64,000 bases of DNA. Origin: Pomacea canaliculata. Lineage: Eukaryota > Mollusca > Gastropoda > Architaenioglossa > Ampullariidae. The notes under the pieces were generated by a model. It was not told the DNA's origin. It searched no databases and worked only from the letters and a program-made list of their open reading frames with translations. Positions within the stretch are counted from its first letter, which is position 1, and every line of letters starts with the position of its first letter. Of the stretch, positions 36,644 through 48,090 are shown piece after piece. The position numbers were made by a program, and so were the translations under genes. The DNA is taken from contig NC_037600.1 of assembly GCF_003073045.1 (NCBI RefSeq), positions 17,600,419 through 17,664,418 on the forward strand, written 5' to 3'.

Positions 36644-37974
36644 CTGAATGTTCACCTCATGTGCAGCTCCACCCTAACTTCTCACACATCTCGCAACCGA
36701 CGATCCACTTAAATTGAAAAAGAGAGGAATATCATCAACGTGGACCAATTACAGGCTGTTACTATTTTTAAAGACCTAATCAATCTCAAGTACATACAAA
36801 TATTGCACAGAATTTCTCAAGTTTTTCGTCAAATCAATCACACTCGTGTTTACATTCCTTTCAAAACTTTTTTTGCGATATCCAGAGCAATGTTGATGGT
36901 CTGATCACGTGCACACGTATGACCTATGGCTAACAAACTCTACAGATACCAGTCATCACAGCAGTTGACACACGAGCAAGAAATTTGTCCTCTGACATTT
37001 TTATCTCCTTTTACAAACTCCATAATAATTGAAGAACTGAGAAGAAAAACTGGAAAATTGTTTTTCTGTTCCCTTAACAGATTGACTGGGTGGAGAGAAA
37101 TACAAATGCACTCAAGCATTTTATTATTAATATTTGCGAAAAATGTTTAAGTGAAATTTAAATTTATGTCTTACCCATCAATAATTGTTATTATTATTAT
37201 AGTTGTGGTGCCAGTTTTGGGGCAGAGAGGATTTTACGTAGACGTGGCAATTGTGGATGTGAGTAAGTAAGACTATAATGAATTATTCAGAAACATATGA
37301 CAGTTCGTAGAATATTGAAAGGAACATGTGTATGTCGTCTTGGTGACATGAAGAGAACTATTGGAGCAGCCTGTGCGCTGTAGTATTTCTGGAATTGAAA
37401 GATATTTGACGTATATCTTATTATTTAGAAGCGAACTGAAAGACTCAGACATTTCTGTATCTTTAGTTAATGTTGACTGTTATAAAGTTTTTGTTGCCTA
37501 CGACAAATCTAAGTGTTTTGTGAGTGAAGGAAAGAACACGAAAGGGGACGCGTGCGTGAAGTGAAAGTGAGAGATTAAAAAAAAAACAAAAACAAAAACA
37601 AAAAAAAAACAAACAGCGTCTCTGACAATTATAAACTAGATTCTGTCATTTGTTTTCATCTTCTGATTTAGAAGCATTTTTTCCCTTGGTTCTGTTCGTA
37701 CATCAAGTTTAAGATGTACTGGCGCCTGTCTACTTCACTGCCATTGCTCCCCACGCAGAACACAAGTCACGTGACCACCGTGTGGGTGTTTAAGGCTAGA
37801 CGGCTGTCAGGTCTGCCTAGTATTTAAAGTTGGGTTTCATCTGTGTGCAAATAAATTCAAAGATATTCCGAAATAGGAAATGTGTCAAAAGATAAACTTC
37901 AGACATTTTTATTTTTAGTTTTTTTAAAATGCATGGAGTGCAAAAAGAAGTGCGAACTGTACGGCAAGACGTCG

Positions 37975-38735
37975 TGTGTGGTGACGTGGTGTCTATCAGA
38001 TGTGTGTAGTGACGTGGTGTCTATCAGGTGTCGTGTGTGGTGACGTGGTGTCTATCAGGTGTGTGTGGTGACGTGGTGTCTATCAGATGTGTGTGGTGAC
38101 GTGGTGTCTATCAGGTGTCGTGTGTGGTGACGTGGTGTCTATCAGATGTGTGTGGTGACGTGGTGTCTATCAGATGTGTGTAGTGACGTGGTGTCTGTCA
38201 GGTGTCTTGTGTGATGACGTGGTGTCTATCAGATGTCTTGTGTGGTGACGTGGTGTCTATCAGATGTGTGTGGTGACGTGGTGTCTATCAGATGTGTGTG
38301 GTGACGTGGTGTCTATCAGGTGTCTTGTGTGGTGACGTGGTGTCTATCAGATGTGTGTGGTGACGTGGTGTCTATCAGGTGTCTTGTATGATGACGTGGT
38401 GTCTATCAGATGTCTTGTGTGGTGACGTGGTGTCTATCAGATATGTGTAGTGACGTGGTGTCTATCAGGTGTCTTGTGTGGTGACGTGGTGTCTATCAGA
38501 TGTCTTGTGTGATGACGTGGTGTCTATCAGATGTCTTGTGTGGTGACGTGGTGTCTGTCAGATGTGTGTGGTGACGTGGTGTCTGTCAGGTGTCTTGTGT
38601 GGTGACGTGGTGTCTTTCAGATGTCTTATGTGGTGACGTGGTGTCTATCAGATTTGTGTGGTGACGTGGTGTCTATCAGACGTCTTGTGTGGTGACGTGG
38701 TGTCTGTGAAATGTCTTGTGTGGTGATGTGCTATC
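37975..38735. repeat. ~28-bp minisatellite with TGACGTGG core (unit B)
   Basis: By hand count about 25 copies of GTGACGTGGTGTCTATCAG separated by variable ATGTGTGTG, GTGTCTTGTGTG or GTGTCGTGTGTG spacers, so the period alternates around 25-31 bp. Unit C has about 21 copies; unit A has none. Confidence 0.92.
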
Positions 38736-38992
38736 AGATATTTTGCGTTGTGACTCTTCTGGTCACACGCTCGCTGTACAGGTTTAAAACCCTGTGTTTT
38801 GAAAACTTGACATCTTACATAGAATGTCATATGAACATCTCTTCAAACGAAGGCAAGGGCATACTGAATAAAAAACTCAAATCTCTCTTTCTCTCTTACA
38901 CACACACACACACGCACGCACGCACACAAAGGCTCTGGAGCATGCATACATACGTACGGAGTAAGTGATAATGTTTTATTACCGTAGAGAGC

Positions 38993-39334
38993 GGTACACG
39001 GACGTTTCGCCGCCGGACGTTTCGGCGCGGGGCACTTCATTTCGGCATTTCACACAGGACCTTTAGCCGAAGTCAAGTGTGTGACGCCCCTTAGCTCACA
39101 CATTTCTCTCGCCATTGTATCAATGTTTTTTCGCAAAGCCGTTGCGACAATCTGTGACAATCAAAGTGAACTGTCTGTGAAGTCTGTGTGTAAAATTTGT
39201 TTGAAATAAAGAATTATTGTGTAATCTAGTAGTTACTTTCATTCTTTGAGAAGTAAGTAAGCTCTCTCTCTCTCTCTGACATAATGCGGCGAAACGTCCG
39301 GCGGCGAAACACCGGTCGGCAAAACGTCCGCACA
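38993..39334. mobile_element. 342-bp MITE with GC-rich inverted ends (unit B)
   Basis: Flanked by a direct repeat CGTAGAGAGC (38983-38992 and 39335-39344). The left end CACGGACGTTTCGCCGCCGG and the inverted right end TGTGCGGACGTTTTGCCGAC match imperfectly, and GGACGTTT motifs repeat inside both ends. There is no coding capacity. A 9-10 bp target duplication would fit Mutator-like elements, but the superfamily is an inference. Confidence 0.82.
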
Positions 39335-39489
39335 CGTAGAGAGCAAACTAAGATCACGTGTAACCCGTGTTTAATGTCATGAGAGGACAGCAACATTAGC
39401 CAAATAATTCTTACATTCTCGTCTAAATACAGACATAGTCCTTACATGACTGGTATACAAGTAAGTTGTTTCATATTCATACTCGTGCT

Positions 39490-39647
39490 CAGGCGCGTTC
39501 TTAGCCCCCGCGGGGCCCGAGGCAAAGGGCATGTGCGGGGCCCTCACGCCACCATCACCCGGTTTTCCATATGCCTAGTTACCATATCAATCAAAAGCGC
39601 GGGGCCCTAGCAGATGCCTCGTCCGCCTGCCCCTAAGCACGGCCCTG
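39490..39647 (+). mobile_element. 158-bp hAT-type MITE (unit B)
   Basis: Begins CAGGCGCGTTCTTAG and ends CTAAGCACGGCCCTG, an inverted pair of the CAGGGCCG-type known from hAT elements. An exact 8-bp target duplication CTCGTGCT lies at 39482-39489 and 39648-39655. Unit A has the uninterrupted site near 32598-32603. Non-autonomous. Confidence 0.85.
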
Positions 39648-39839
39648 CTCGTGCTCGTGGGGATACTAACCTTGATTACAAGCCCCCGCCTAGGGTCACA
39701 GTGTCAGTGAACTTTGGCCCTGGGTGGGTGAGACATAGAGTCACTGCGACACGCAGGTAAGACATCGACATCAAATACACCTGGAGTTCTTACATACAAT
39801 TCTGTACATAGTCATAGTCACATGACCTATAACCTAGAG

Positions 39840-40271
39840 CAGGGGTGGGCGGGGTTACATTTTATGGGCCTGTCTTTAAATTCTAATCTACGGGCCGGTA
39901 AAAGACCCAAAACCCAGGCCAGGTGACACAACAAACCTAGTGGTGATGGAATGGACAACAAGCGATAACACTTACTGAATTTATTGTGCATTGTGAAGAT
40001 GTTTGAATTCTCTCACAATCAAACTTTAAAACCAGCCATTCCTGTAAGTCAGCCCTTACCCCCGATATTCTCCAACGTCTCCATCAGACATGTCAGCCGT
40101 GGTATTTGTTATCTTTGTACTTTGTGTAAGAATGCTACTAACTGCACATTTCTAAAGGTGTTGTACTTGATAAAGTATATTTCAATGAAATTAACCTGGG
40201 CTGAATTTTAAAATAAATGAAAAAAGTGTACTTCAAACTTTTGAAGTCGAGCCGTACTTTGTCCACCCCTG
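39840..40271 (+). mobile_element. hAT-like MITE (unit B copy)
   Basis: Ends CAGGGGTGGGC and GTCCACCCCTG are inverted repeats. Flanks ACCTAGAG and GCCTATAG are consistent with a decayed 8-bp duplication. About 430 bp with no transposase. Present in all three units. Confidence 0.65.
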
Positions 40272-40451
40272 GCCTATAGTACCTTCCCCTGTCCTCATCC
40301 TCAAGGCTAACACAGATGGGGCAGATTCGCTTCTCTCCGTTCCATACTTACAATTACGACAGATATCTTTTTACTGCCTTTCTCTTTTTTTGGTCAATTT
40401 TTATAACAGCCTGCACTTGTCTGCCTCATACTGAAACAGAATAAAAATACT

Positions 40452-40760
40452 ATGACGCTTTTGCCCACCCTACAGTCAGCTATGGCTGTTACATACGGCA
40501 GTACCCACCTCTCAGTTAGCTATGGCTGTTACATACGGCAGTACCCACCCCACAGTCAGCTATGGCTGTTACATACGGCAGTACCCACCTCTCAGTCAGC
40601 TATGGCTGTTACATACGGCAGTACCCACCTCTCAGTTAGCTATGGCTGTTACATACGGCAGTACCCACCCCACAGTCAGCTATGGCTGTTACATACGGCA
40701 GTACCCACCTCACAGTCAGCTATGGCTGTTACGTACGGCAGTACCCACCCCACAGCTGGA
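40452..40760. repeat. 40-bp minisatellite (unit B)
   Basis: About seven copies of TATGGCTGTTACATACGGCA, then GTACCCACC(C/T)(C/A)(C/T)CAGT(C/T)AGC. The single related copy in unit A (33425-33475) shows the unexpanded state. Forty is not a multiple of three, so the repeat reads open in several frames (AMAVTYGSTH, SYGCYIRQYP, QLWLLHTAVP) with no evidence of being coding. Confidence 0.93.
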
Positions 40761-41917
40761 CTCAGGTTCCAAAAGTCTTGTCGCGAATGCTCCTCCTTAG
40801 ACACATCAGGTGGAGACGACGAACAGTCAGCTTCCCGAGGAGGAGGAGGAGGAGAAGAACTCATTTCAGTGGAGCTCATACATGCACGGCTTTATGTCCT
40901 TTATTTTTGTGTTTTCATGCACTCGGCGCACCTTGAATAGCTCCAGACTGGTTGTGGAAAGGATATCAATGACTGAAGTCAGCGAGTAGACAGTCAAACG
41001 ATTTCCAAAACTCCAATGTCGTCTTCAGCGTAAAGGAAATATGTTTGTTACACTGCTTTACAAAATAATGTTTTTTATCAAATTTATATGAATTATCTAC
41101 ATTTTAAATATTTAAATACTTTCTGGGCCATTTCAATTATCAGCAACACATTCTTATCAGAGATATTGCACTGGCCTCACTTAAAAGGGTTTTATTCATT
41201 GGACTACCAGATGTGGACACAGAAAGAAACGTGGATAAGTAAAAGCGGAGGGAAAAATTGTAAACAATTGCATTAATTATACAATACTTAGATTAACTTA
41301 ATTACAATTAATTCTTCGAATAACTGGGGGATGGGGTAGGATTTATAAACAGCCAAGCGGACATTATACTTCGAATAGTTGCATTAGTTTTAAATTTTAG
41401 GGAGGAATTTATTTCTAGTTATCGAGTTTACAGTTTAATCTTGTTCCTGCTCCTTAATTCTAAAAACAAATATACAAATACAAGTTGTCATTTCTGAGTC
41501 TTTTCGAATGAGAAAGACGATAACTCTGAAATGTCAGTCTCGCGAAAACTGCATGGTTATGTCCTTGAGGATAGTTAGCTCGATGACAAGTCGATTATTA
41601 AATGTCTGTTGTCCTACACTGAGGTATGTCATGTCAACGGCTTGGATTTAAAAATATGTCCTCAAAATCGTCTCTGCTTTACAAAATGGAATTTAAAAGT
41701 ATATTTAATGCCCTGAAGGTTTAGTCGAACTTCTTATGATCACAAATTACGATAAACGCAGTATTACGAATAGTTGAAATGAATTATTTGAAAAACATTA
41801 TCAGTGATTACATATTAAGACCTCAGACCTCTAAGACCTGTAATTCTGTCTGCTGTGCGTTCAGGTGTAAAATACTAGACTTATTTATCTCTGACAGTAA
41901 AGTTTTCTCTCTTTGTC

Positions 41918-43075
41918 CTATAGGTAGGTGTTGTGTTGTTTCTTCCCCTGAATTTGTGGATGAGAACTCTTTCTGTGTAGACAAGGAAACATTTCATGAA
42001 CCGTGTCCCTGAACTTGGTGCCAGCCGAGTAGTAGACAAAGAAGTCGATGCTACTGTTTAGAATGCTGCCCGTCTCGGCGATGTTGACGAGAAGAAAGTA
42101 AGAGTTATTATAACGACCAGCGAACCTCACTTCTGGTTCAAACAGATGAATGATTCTGATGATGATGTTGGGCAACGAGAGGACGAGAAACTCGATGGAG
42201 AGTGTGACGAGCATCTTGGTGATGGCCGTTTCCTTCTTGGTGTCAGAGGTCGACGTCTCCTTTCGAAAAGCTATTGACTGGTTCAGCTTCCATCCCGTGA
42301 GCGCCGTTGAGATAACGACAACGATGGGTATCCCGATAGACAAGATAATACCGTAGTAAGTTCCTTCGATGATACTTATTACTTCTTGGTACTGAAAGTA
42401 AAAGTCACCTGGGGTTGGTTCGTGCACTACCACGTTTGTAACAATATCGTGAAAGCAGACGACCTGGTAAGACCAGGTAACCACGAAAAAGGGTATCACG
42501 GTTAGACATGAGCCAAAAATTATTACAATTAGGATTACTTTAGTGCTGATGAGTGTTTTAGAATGTAATGGAAAGAGCACACTAAAGCACCGCTCACACG
42601 ACACGACGGCGGAGAGGAACATGGCGCCGTACATGAAGCCCAGCATCCCCAGCATCTTGCTGTTGGTCACGAAGGCGCCTACAACGCCAATGTCGCCCTC
42701 GTCAAAAGGCCGGTAAAGACTGTCAAAGTTGAGTATAAAGAGAAAAGAAATGTTGATGAGGTTAACGAGCTCGAGACTAAAGAGACACAGGTTGATTCTG
42801 TTGTTGAGGTTCTGCCTGTAGAAAGCGACCAAGCTGACGACAGACCCCATGACCCCCGTGACGAAGAGGATGGGCATGACGATGGCTTCCCGGATCTTGC
42901 CTATGAGGTGTTCCACCTCGGTGCTGATGGGGTCGTCGGGGTAGTCTTGGTGCATGACTTGTATGCAGTCTGTGGAAAAGTTGCTGACTTCATCGTCTGT
43001 CGAACTCACCGTTGACAGAGCTGTTGTCAAGTAAAGTGCAGCGCTGATGGCACCTTCTGTTGGGATGACCGCCAT
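41918..43075 (-). CDS. Rhodopsin-type GPCR, unit B (copy 5, chimeric)
   Basis: 385 aa, uninterrupted. Same motif set as copy 4 (C37, YPDDPIS, ERC, VVCFHD, LSLPN, DFFVY). Residues 25, 36 and 43 match copy A against C. Residues 56, 58, 129, 134, 136, 153 and everything diagnostic beyond match C against A. The tail is twelve residues longer than in A, ending QIQGKKQHNTYL. First exon ends at 44087 and exon 2 starts at 43090, as in A. The gene therefore has A-type promoter, 5' UTR and N-terminus joined to a C-type receptor body. Confidence 0.88.
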   Translation of the reverse strand: MAVIPTEGAISAALYLTTALSTVSSTDDEVSNFSTDCIQVMHQDYPDDPISTEVEHLIGKIREAIVMPILFVTGVMGSVVSLVAFYRQNLNNRINLCLFSLELVNLINISFLFILNFDSLYRPFDEGDIGVVGAFVTNSKMLGMLGFMYGAMFLSAVVSCERCFSVLFPLHSKTLISTKVILIVIIFGSCLTVIPFFVVTWSYQVVCFHDIVTNVVVHEPTPGDFYFQYQEVISIIEGTYYGIILSIGIPIVVVISTALTGWKLNQSIAFRKETSTSDTKKETAITKMLVTLSIEFLVLSLPNIIIRIIHLFEPEVRFAGRYNNSYFLLVNIAETGSILNSSIDFFVYYSAGTKFRDTVHEMFPCLHRKSSHPQIQGKKQHNTYL

Positions 43076-43090
43076 GGGTCTGGCAAGGTT

Positions 43091-44086
43091 CTGAAAAACA
43101 GTAAAAAATTTATCTTTTCCTCCACGTCGTTATCCTTTACTTAACTGTCATCGCTATCAACACCAATTTCACACGCTGACAGATGTGTGTGGCCGGAGTC
43201 CCTTCGGGAAAAGCGTCTTAGATGGAAGTTTGAAATGGTACCGGATGGTCCATTATCTTATGAAAGAGGTGAAAGGACCACTAAATGTTAGAGAGAATAC
43301 ACTGAGATTTAAGCTGACGCGAAGAGAAAGCTGACAAAACTTTATAAGAATTTTGAGAGGGAATAGACCAATAGGTCTGTAAAGCGGGGACCCACCAGGA
43401 CGGCAGCAGAAACATTCTTTGGCCTAAAGACACAGACCAGCCTCACCCTGACTGAGGTCCTACACTGTAGTTCAAGTGAGGGCAGTGTATGTTCAGTTAA
43501 CCGACAGGTGTGGGTCACCTGGGTCTCTCATCTATAAGTAGTCTGGACACAGAAGTCAGGAAGTTCCAGAGGCCTCATCATATCAAGGACCCCAACTTCC
43601 ATCATAAGGGTTAACGAAACAGTTTAAAATAAGAAATTAGGAAAGCAGAAGAGAAGGGAGGAGAACAGCCTGAAAGATAATGGATGTTCATCCCCTGATC
43701 AAAAAGCCTCCCCACCCCCATGGGGTGGGGTGGGGTGTAAGGCATAAGGGAACGAAACCATGAGCAGAATTTTGCTGCCTGAGAACACTTGGTCCTGAAG
43801 CATATTTTGTGAGTTGCCTCTAGAATGTCAACGCTTTCTTCTAAAACACATCTTCTTTCTACTTTAGTCACTTCGTTGTAAAGCACATTGTGTTTGTTGT
43901 CGAGGGCTTTAAAATGCCTCTTCACGCGACAAGTTATCGTCAACGTTAGCATCAGGTCGTCGCCATCACGAATATTGTCTGTAGGAGAAGCTAACATCCG
44001 TCTCCTTTCCCTTTGCATCATTCTCATGATTAAAACCTATCTTCGTCCTTTAGTGAGATTCTAGACACAAACCTGGTGCAACTCAC
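43091..44086 (-). other. 5' UTR intron of copy 5
   Basis: Nearly identical to the unit A intron (35646-36643) with GTGAGT donor and TTTTTCAG acceptor. The same 138-codon frame is open at 44027-43611 with a handful of amino-acid differences. Confidence 0.55.
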
Positions 44087-45418
44087 CTGAATGTTCACCT
44101 CATGTGCAGCTCCACCCTAACTTCTCACACATCTCGCAACCGACGATCCACTTAAATTGAAAAAGAGAGGAATATCATCAACGTGGACCAATTACAGGCT
44201 GTTACTATTTTTAAAGACCTAATCAATCTCAAGTACATACAAATATTGCACAGAATTTCTCAAGTTTTTCGTCAAATCAATCACACTCGTGTTTACATTC
44301 CTTTCAAAACTTTTTTTGCGATATCCATAGCAATGTTGATGGTCTGATCACGTGCACACGTATGACCTATGGCTAACAAACTCTACAGATATCAGTCATC
44401 ACAGCAGTTCACGCACGAGCAAGAAATTTGTCCTCTGACATTTTTATCTCCTTTTACAAACTCCATAATAATTGAAGAACTGAGAAGAAAAACTGGAAAA
44501 TTGTTTTTCTGTTCCCTTAACAGATTGACTGGGTGGAGAGAAATACAAATGCACTCAAGCATTTTATTATTAATATTTGCGAAAAATGTTTAAGTGAAAT
44601 TTAAATTTATGTCTTACCCATCAATAATTGTTATTATTATTATAGTTGTGGTGCCAGTTTTGGGGCAGAGAGGATTTTACGTAGACGTGGCAATTGTGGA
44701 TGTGAGTAAGTAAGACTATAATGAATTATTCAGAAACATACGACAGTTCGTAGAATATTGAAAGGAACATGTGTATGTCGTCTTGGTGACATGAAGAGAA
44801 CTATTGGAGCAGCCTGTGCGCTGTAGTATTTCTGGAATTGAAAGATATTTGACGTATATCTTATAATTTAGAAGCAAACTGAAAGACTCAGACATTTCTA
44901 TATCTTTAGTTAATGTTGACTGTTATAAAGTTTTTGTTGCCTACGACAAATCTAAGTGTTTTGTGAGTGAAGGAAAGAACACGAAAGGGGACGCGTGCGT
45001 GAAGTGAAAGTGTGAGATTCAAAAAAAAAAAAAAAAAAAAAAAACAAAAAAAAAAAAACAGCGTCTCTGACAATTATAAACTAGATTCTGTCCTTTGTTT
45101 TCATCTTCTGATTTAGAAGCATTTTTTCCCTTGGTTCTGTTCGTACATCAAGTTTAAGATGTACTGGCGCCTGTCTACTTCACTGCCATTGCTCCCCACG
45201 CAGAACACAAGTCACGTGACCACCGTGTGGGTGTTTAAGGCTAGACGGCTGTCAGGTCTGCCTGGTATTTAAAGTTGGGTTTCATCTGTGTGCAAATAAA
45301 TTCAAAGATATTCCGAAATAGGAAATGTGTCAAAAGATAAACTTCAGACATTTTTAGTTTTAGTTTTTTTTAAATGCATGGAGTGCAAAAAGAAGTGCGA
45401 ACTGTACGGCAAGACGTC

Positions 45419-46065
45419 GTGTGTGGTGACGTGGTGTCTATCAGATGTGTGTGGTGACGTGGTGTCTATCAGATGTGTGTAGTGACGTGGTGTCTGTCAG
45501 GTGTCTTGTGTGATGACGTGGTGTCTATCAGATGTGTGTGGTGACGTGGTGTCTATCAGGTGTCTTGTGTGATGACGTGGTGTCTATCAGATGTGTGTGG
45601 TGACGTGGTGTCTATCAGATGTGTGTGGTGACGTGGTGTCTATCAGGTGTCTTGTGTGATGACGTGGTGTCTATCAGATGTGTGTGGTGACGTGGTGTCT
45701 ATCAGGTGTCTTGTATGATGACGTGGTGTCTATCAGATGTCTTGTGTGGTGACGTGGTGTCTATCAGATATGTGTAGTGACGTGGTGTCTATCAGGTGTC
45801 TTGTGTGGTGACGTGGTGTCTATCAGATGTCTTGTGTGATGACGTGGTGTCTATCAGATGTCTTGTGTGGTGACGTGGTGTCTGTCAGATGTGTGTGGTG
45901 ACGTGGTGTCTGTCAGGTGTCTTGTGTGGTGACGTGGTGTCTTTCAGATGTCTTATGTGGTGACGTGGTGTCTATCAGATTTGTGTGGTGACGTGGTGTC
46001 TATCAGACGTCTTGTGTGGTGACGTGGTGTCTGTGAAATGTCTTGTGTGGTGATGTGCTATCAGA
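45419..46065. repeat. ~28-bp minisatellite with TGACGTGG core (unit C)
   Basis: About 21 copies, hand-counted, of the same unit as 37975-38735. It is shorter than the B array by internal loss or gain of copies; both ends are conserved. Confidence 0.92.
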
Positions 46066-46320
46066 TATTTTGCGTTGTGACTCTTCTGGTCACACGCTCG
46101 CTGTACAGGTTTAAAACCCTGTGTTTTGAAAACTTGACATCTTACATAGAATGTCATATGAACATCTCTTCAAACGAAGGCAAGGGCATACTGAATAAAA
46201 AACTCAAATCTCTCTTTCTCTCTTACACACACACACACACGCACGCACGCACACAAAGGCTCTGGAGCATGCATACATACGTACGGAGTAAGTGATAATG
46301 TTTTTATTACCGTAGAGAGC

Positions 46321-46662
46321 GGTACACGGACGTTTCGCCGCCGGACGTTTCGGCGCGGGGCACTTCATTTCGGCATTTCACACAGGACCTTTAGCCGAAG
46401 TCAAGTGTGTGACGCCCCTTAGCTCACACATTTCTCTCGCCATTGTATCAATGTTTTTTCGCAAAGCCGTTGCGACAATCTGTGACAATCAAAGTGAACT
46501 GTCTGTGAAGTCTGTGTGTAAAATTTGTTTGAAATAAAGAATTATTGCGTAATCTAGTAGTTACTTTCATTCTTTGAGAAGTAAGTAAGCTCTCTCTCTC
46601 TCTCTGACATAATGCGGCGAAACGTCCGGCGGCGAAACACCGGTCGGCAAAACGTCCGCACA
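46321..46662. mobile_element. 342-bp MITE (unit C)
   Basis: Same element, same length and same CGTAGAGAGC flanks (46311-46320, 46663-46672) as in unit B. It was copied with the segment, not inserted twice. Confidence 0.82.
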
Positions 46663-46817
46663 CGTAGAGAGCAAACTAAGATCACGTGTAACCCGTGTTT
46701 AATGTCATGAGAGGACAGCAACATTAGCCAAATAATTCTTACATTCTCGTCTAAATACAGACATAGTCCTTACATGACTGGTATACAAGTAAGTTGTTTC
46801 ATATTCATACTCGTGCT

Positions 46818-46975
46818 CAGGCGCGTTCTTAGCCCCCGCGGGGCCCGAGGCAAAGGGCATGTGCGGGGCCCTCACGCCACCATCACCCGGTTTTCCATAT
46901 GCCTAGTTACCATATCAATCAAAAGCGCGGGGCCCTAGCAGATGCCTCGTCCGCCTGCCCCTAAGCACGGCCCTG
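46818..46975 (+). mobile_element. 158-bp hAT-type MITE (unit C)
   Basis: Same element as 39490-39647 with the CTCGTGCT duplication at 46810-46817 and 46976-46983. Confidence 0.85.
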
Positions 46976-47166
46976 CTCGTGCTCGTGGGGATACTAACCT
47001 TGATTACAAGCCCCGCCTAGGGTCACAGTGTCAGTGAACTTTGGCCCTGGGTGGGTGAGACATAGAGTCACTGCGACACGCAGGTAAGACATCGACATCA
47101 AATACACCTGGAGTTCTTACATACAATTCTGTACATAGTCATAGTCACATGACCTATAACCTAGAG

Positions 47167-47597
47167 CAGGGGTGGGCGGGGTTACATTTTATGGGCCTGT
47201 CTTTAAATTCTAATCTACGGGCCGGTAAAAGACCCAAAACCCAGGCCAGGTGACACAACAAACTAGTGGTGATGGAATGGACAACAAGCGATAACACTTA
47301 CTGAATTTATTGTGCATTGTGAAGATGTTTGAATTCTCTCACAATCAAACTTTAAAACCAGCCATTCCTGTAAGTCAGCCCTTACCCCCGATATTCTCCA
47401 ACGTCTCCATCAGACATGTCAGCCGTGGTATTTATTATCTTTGTACTTTGTGTAAGAATGCTACTAACTGCACATTTCTAAAGGTGTTGTACTTGATAAA
47501 GTATATTTCAATGAAATTAACCTGGGCTGAATTTTAAAATAAATGAAAAAAGTGTACTTCAAACTTTTGAAGTCGAGCCGTACTTTGTCCACCCCTG
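47167..47597 (+). mobile_element. hAT-like MITE (unit C copy)
   Basis: Counterpart of 39840-40271, ends CAGGGGTGGGC and CACCCCTG. Confidence 0.65.
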
Positions 47598-47777
47598 GCC
47601 TATAGTACCTTCCCCTGTCCTCATCCTCAAGGCTAACACAGATGGGGCAGATTCGCTTCTCTCCGTTCCATACTTACAATTACGACAGATATCTTTTTAC
47701 TGCCTTTCTCTTTTTTTGGTCAATTTTTATAACAGCCTGCACTTGTCTGCCTCATACTGAAACAGAATAAAAATACT

Positions 47778-48090
47778 ATGACGCTTTTGCCCACCCCACA
47801 GTCAGCTATGGCTGTTACATACGGCAGTACCCACCTCTCAGTTAGCTATGGCTGTTACATACGGCAGTACCCACCCCACAGTCAGCTATGGCTGTTACAT
47901 ACGGCAGTACCCACCTCTCAGTCAGCTATGGCTGTTACATACGGCAGTACCCACCTCTCAGTTAGCTATGGCTGTTACATACGGCAGTACCCACCCCACA
48001 GTCAGCTATGGCTGTTACATACGGCAGTACCCACCTCACAGTCAGCTATGGCTGTTACGTACGGCAGTACCCACCCCACAGCTGGACTCA
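47778..48090. repeat. 40-bp minisatellite (unit C)
   Basis: Seven copies in the same order of variants as in unit B. A GAG-triplet run just after (48165-48185) is one triplet longer than in B. Confidence 0.93.

Larger units (their letters stand above)
31843..37590. repeat. Tandem segmental unit A
   Basis: First of three tandem units that each carry one GPCR. It begins at ATTATAAACTAGATTCTGTC (shared with 37628 and 45073) and ends at the A-rich junction near 37578-37615. Its left part is clearly diverged from the same part of units B and C and lacks two MITEs and two minisatellite expansions found there. Its right part, upstream of the receptor, is almost identical to unit B. Confidence 0.85.
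37628..45020. repeat. Tandem segmental unit B (mosaic)
   Basis: Left part (37628 to about 42910) is nearly identical to unit C, including both MITEs and both minisatellites. Right part (about 42946 to 45020) is nearly identical to unit A, including the full-length 5' intron. It joins C at an A-rich junction followed by CAGCGTCTCTGACAATTAT, the same junction as between A and B. Confidence 0.85.

Noticed and set aside
37975-38735. CRISPR-like array
   Set aside because: Spacers are not unique and repeat units are head-to-tail variants; this is an ordinary animal minisatellite.
40452-40940. 162-163 codon repetitive protein (also at 47778-48269)
   Set aside because: Produced by the 40-bp minisatellite, which is open in all plus frames; differs only by repeat slippage between units.
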